DNA from: Bacteroidales bacterium
GTDB lineage: Bacteria > Bacteroidota > Bacteroidia > Bacteroidales > WCHB1-69
Direction of reading: 5' to 3'
Length of the DNA stretch: 6,354 nt
NCBI GenBank assembly: GCA_028683685.1
Contig: JAQUHH010000141.1
Span: 1-6,354 of the forward strand
Part shown: piece by piece, positions 5,270-6,354 of the stretch
How the letters are laid out: each line of letters opens with the position of its first letter
Position numbering within the stretch: position 1 is the first letter of the stretch
Program-made: the position numbers and the translations under genes
Notes under the pieces: generated by a model
The model's input: only the letters and a program-made list of their open reading frames with translations
The model's database searches: none
What the model was told of the DNA's origin: nothing

Positions 5270-6354
5270 TTATTGGAAACGAGCAATGATATTTTCGATC
5301 GTTTTTCTTTTTTCGATTAGCATATCTTGGTTTTTTGCTTCCAAAATAAGCCTTAAATAAGGTTCTGTATTAGATGGGCGAATATTAAACCACCAATCTT
5401 TATATTCAATACGATAGCCATCAAAATCGTGATTTGCAGTAGGTTCTTCATCTTTAATAAAATGATTTACCACAGCTTCCATGGCTTCGGTTTTGTTTTG
5501 TACGATAAAGTTTATTTCACCAGAATTGGAATATTTGTCAATGGCTTCTATAAGTTGCGACAAGGTTTTTCCATTCTCTTTTGCTTTCGAAATAATATTT
5601 AAAATCAGAATGGCTGCCAACATTCCAGAGTCGGAATAGAAAAAATCGCGGAAATAATAATGTCCGGCAAGTTCACCGCCAAAAATCCCATCAATTTCGC
5701 GAAGTTTCAAAGCTGCATAAGCTCTTCCCACTCGCCACATATACGTCCTACTTCCCAGTGAATCAATGTATTCGCTTACCGATTTGGAAGTTCTGATATC
5801 TTGGATAACCCATCCTTTTTCTTGTTTTTCAATAAGGAAATAATCGGCTAAAACCGCTATCATTAAGTCGGGACGGATAAATTTTCCTTTTTCGTCAACA
5901 AACATAACTCTGTCGGCATCTCCATCGAAAATAACACCAATATCAGATTTGTTTTTTAGGACTAATTTTTTTAAATCCTCAACATTTTCTTCTTCCAAAG
6001 GATTGGGTTCGTGATTTGGGAAAGTACCGTCCAGTTCTTCATACAAATATGAAACGCTGTCGCCCCAAATGTCTTTTACAAGCAAAGCAGCCATGCCGTT
6101 AGAACAATCTATGGCAATATTTAAATTAGAAATGTCTTTGGTGTATTTTTTCAAAAATTGGATGTATTCCTCTTTTACTTGATGTGGAATTATTTTCCCT
6201 TTTACTTTGGCAATCTCTATTTTGTCCTTTTTTATCCATTCTTCAAGTTTCCCAAGTCCTGTGTCATAGCCAATGGGAAGAGCATTGCTGCCAGAAATTT
6301 TTAATCCATTATGATCTTTTGGATTATGAGAAGCCGTAATTTGTACCGACGCAT
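5270..6354 (-). CDS. Phosphomannomutase/phosphoglucomutase, C-terminal part (5' end outside window)
   Basis: 361 codons of an alpha-D-phosphohexomutase, which interconverts hexose 6-phosphate and 1-phosphate and so feeds GDP-mannose or UDP-glucose synthesis for surface polysaccharides. All active-site loops are visible: the phosphoserine loop TASHNPKDHNG near the right edge (serine codon 6329-6331), the Mg2+ loop FDGDADR, the sugar-specificity loop GGELAGHYYFRD, and the phosphate-binding loop RPSNTEPYLRL near the C-terminus. The frame stays open to the window edge, so the N-terminal start of domain 1 lies outside; a TTG at 6154 lies well inside the protein and is not the start. The loop sequences fit the bifunctional ManB/AlgC-type subgroup rather than GlmM, but mannose versus glucose preference cannot be read from sequence. 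First visible gene of a minus-strand pair with the DUF2279 gene, 3 bp apart. Confidence 0.95.
   Translation of the reverse strand, partial: ASVQITASHNPKDHNGLKISGSNALPIGYDTGLGKLEEWIKKDKIEIAKVKGKIIPHQVKEEYIQFLKKYTKDISNLNIAIDCSNGMAALLVKDIWGDSVSYLYEELDGTFPNHEPNPLEEENVEDLKKLVLKNKSDIGVIFDGDADRVMFVDEKGKFIRPDLMIAVLADYFLIEKQEKGWVIQDIRTSKSVSEYIDSLGSRTYMWRVGRAYAALKLREIDGIFGGELAGHYYFRDFFYSDSGMLAAILILNIISKAKENGKTLSQLIEAIDKYSNSGEINFIVQNKTEAMEAVVNHFIKDEEPTANHDFDGYRIEYKDWWFNIRPSNTEPYLRLILEAKNQDMLIEKRKTIENIIARFQ

Noticed and set aside
5039..5360. Plus-strand frames opposite the DUF2279 gene and the mutase 3' end
   Set aside because: Antisense shadows of two genes with clear family motifs; composition is not protein-like.

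Overview
The window reads as a chromosomal segment from a low-GC member of the Bacteroidota. This rests on three things: the AT-rich composition, putative promoters of the Bacteroidota type (TAnnTTTG at -7, TTG-like at -33) with no purine-rich Shine-Dalgarno, and gene content (RhlE-like helicase, secreted DRGH nuclease, DUF2279-type protein) typical of that phylum. The genus cannot be fixed from the sequence alone.

Layout, left to right. Positions 1-461 (+) carry the C-terminal end of a DEAD-box RNA helicase cut by the window edge. It converges on a secreted DNA/RNA non-specific endonuclease (504-1322, -). A 296-bp divergent spacer follows (1323-1618), with a perfect bidirectional terminator-type hairpin, a putative promoter facing each way and a 10-bp AT-rich dyad. 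Next is a membrane-anchored PQQ-like beta-propeller protein of 531 residues (1619-3214, +). A 547-bp stretch without a gene (3215-3761) holds the most unusual structure. A near-perfect 42-bp direct repeat (3259-3300 and 3646-3687) brackets about 345 bp that begin and end with an inverted CCTGACTTC/GAAGTCAGG pair and contain several hairpins, one of them a strong GC-rich palindrome. This looks like a small non-coding mobile or REP/MITE-like element. A bidirectional terminator (3714-3744) closes the region.

The right half is all on the minus strand. A small membrane protein gene (3762-4206) appears split by a +1 frameshift: its first transmembrane helix lies in another frame (4117-4206) from the remaining 113 residues (3762-4103). 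Upstream is a DUF2279-type envelope protein (4328-5266), and only 3 bp further the 3' end of a phosphomannomutase/phosphoglucomutase gene (5270 to the window edge). The last two very probably form one transcript.

Functionally the segment is mostly housekeeping and envelope genes: RNA remodelling, extracellular nucleic-acid degradation, a probable envelope beta-propeller, and hexose-phosphate interconversion for nucleotide-sugar supply. No phage, CRISPR, tRNA, rRNA or complete insertion sequence is visible. The candidates for something undescribed are the repeat-bracketed element at 3259-3687 and the frameshifted membrane gene.
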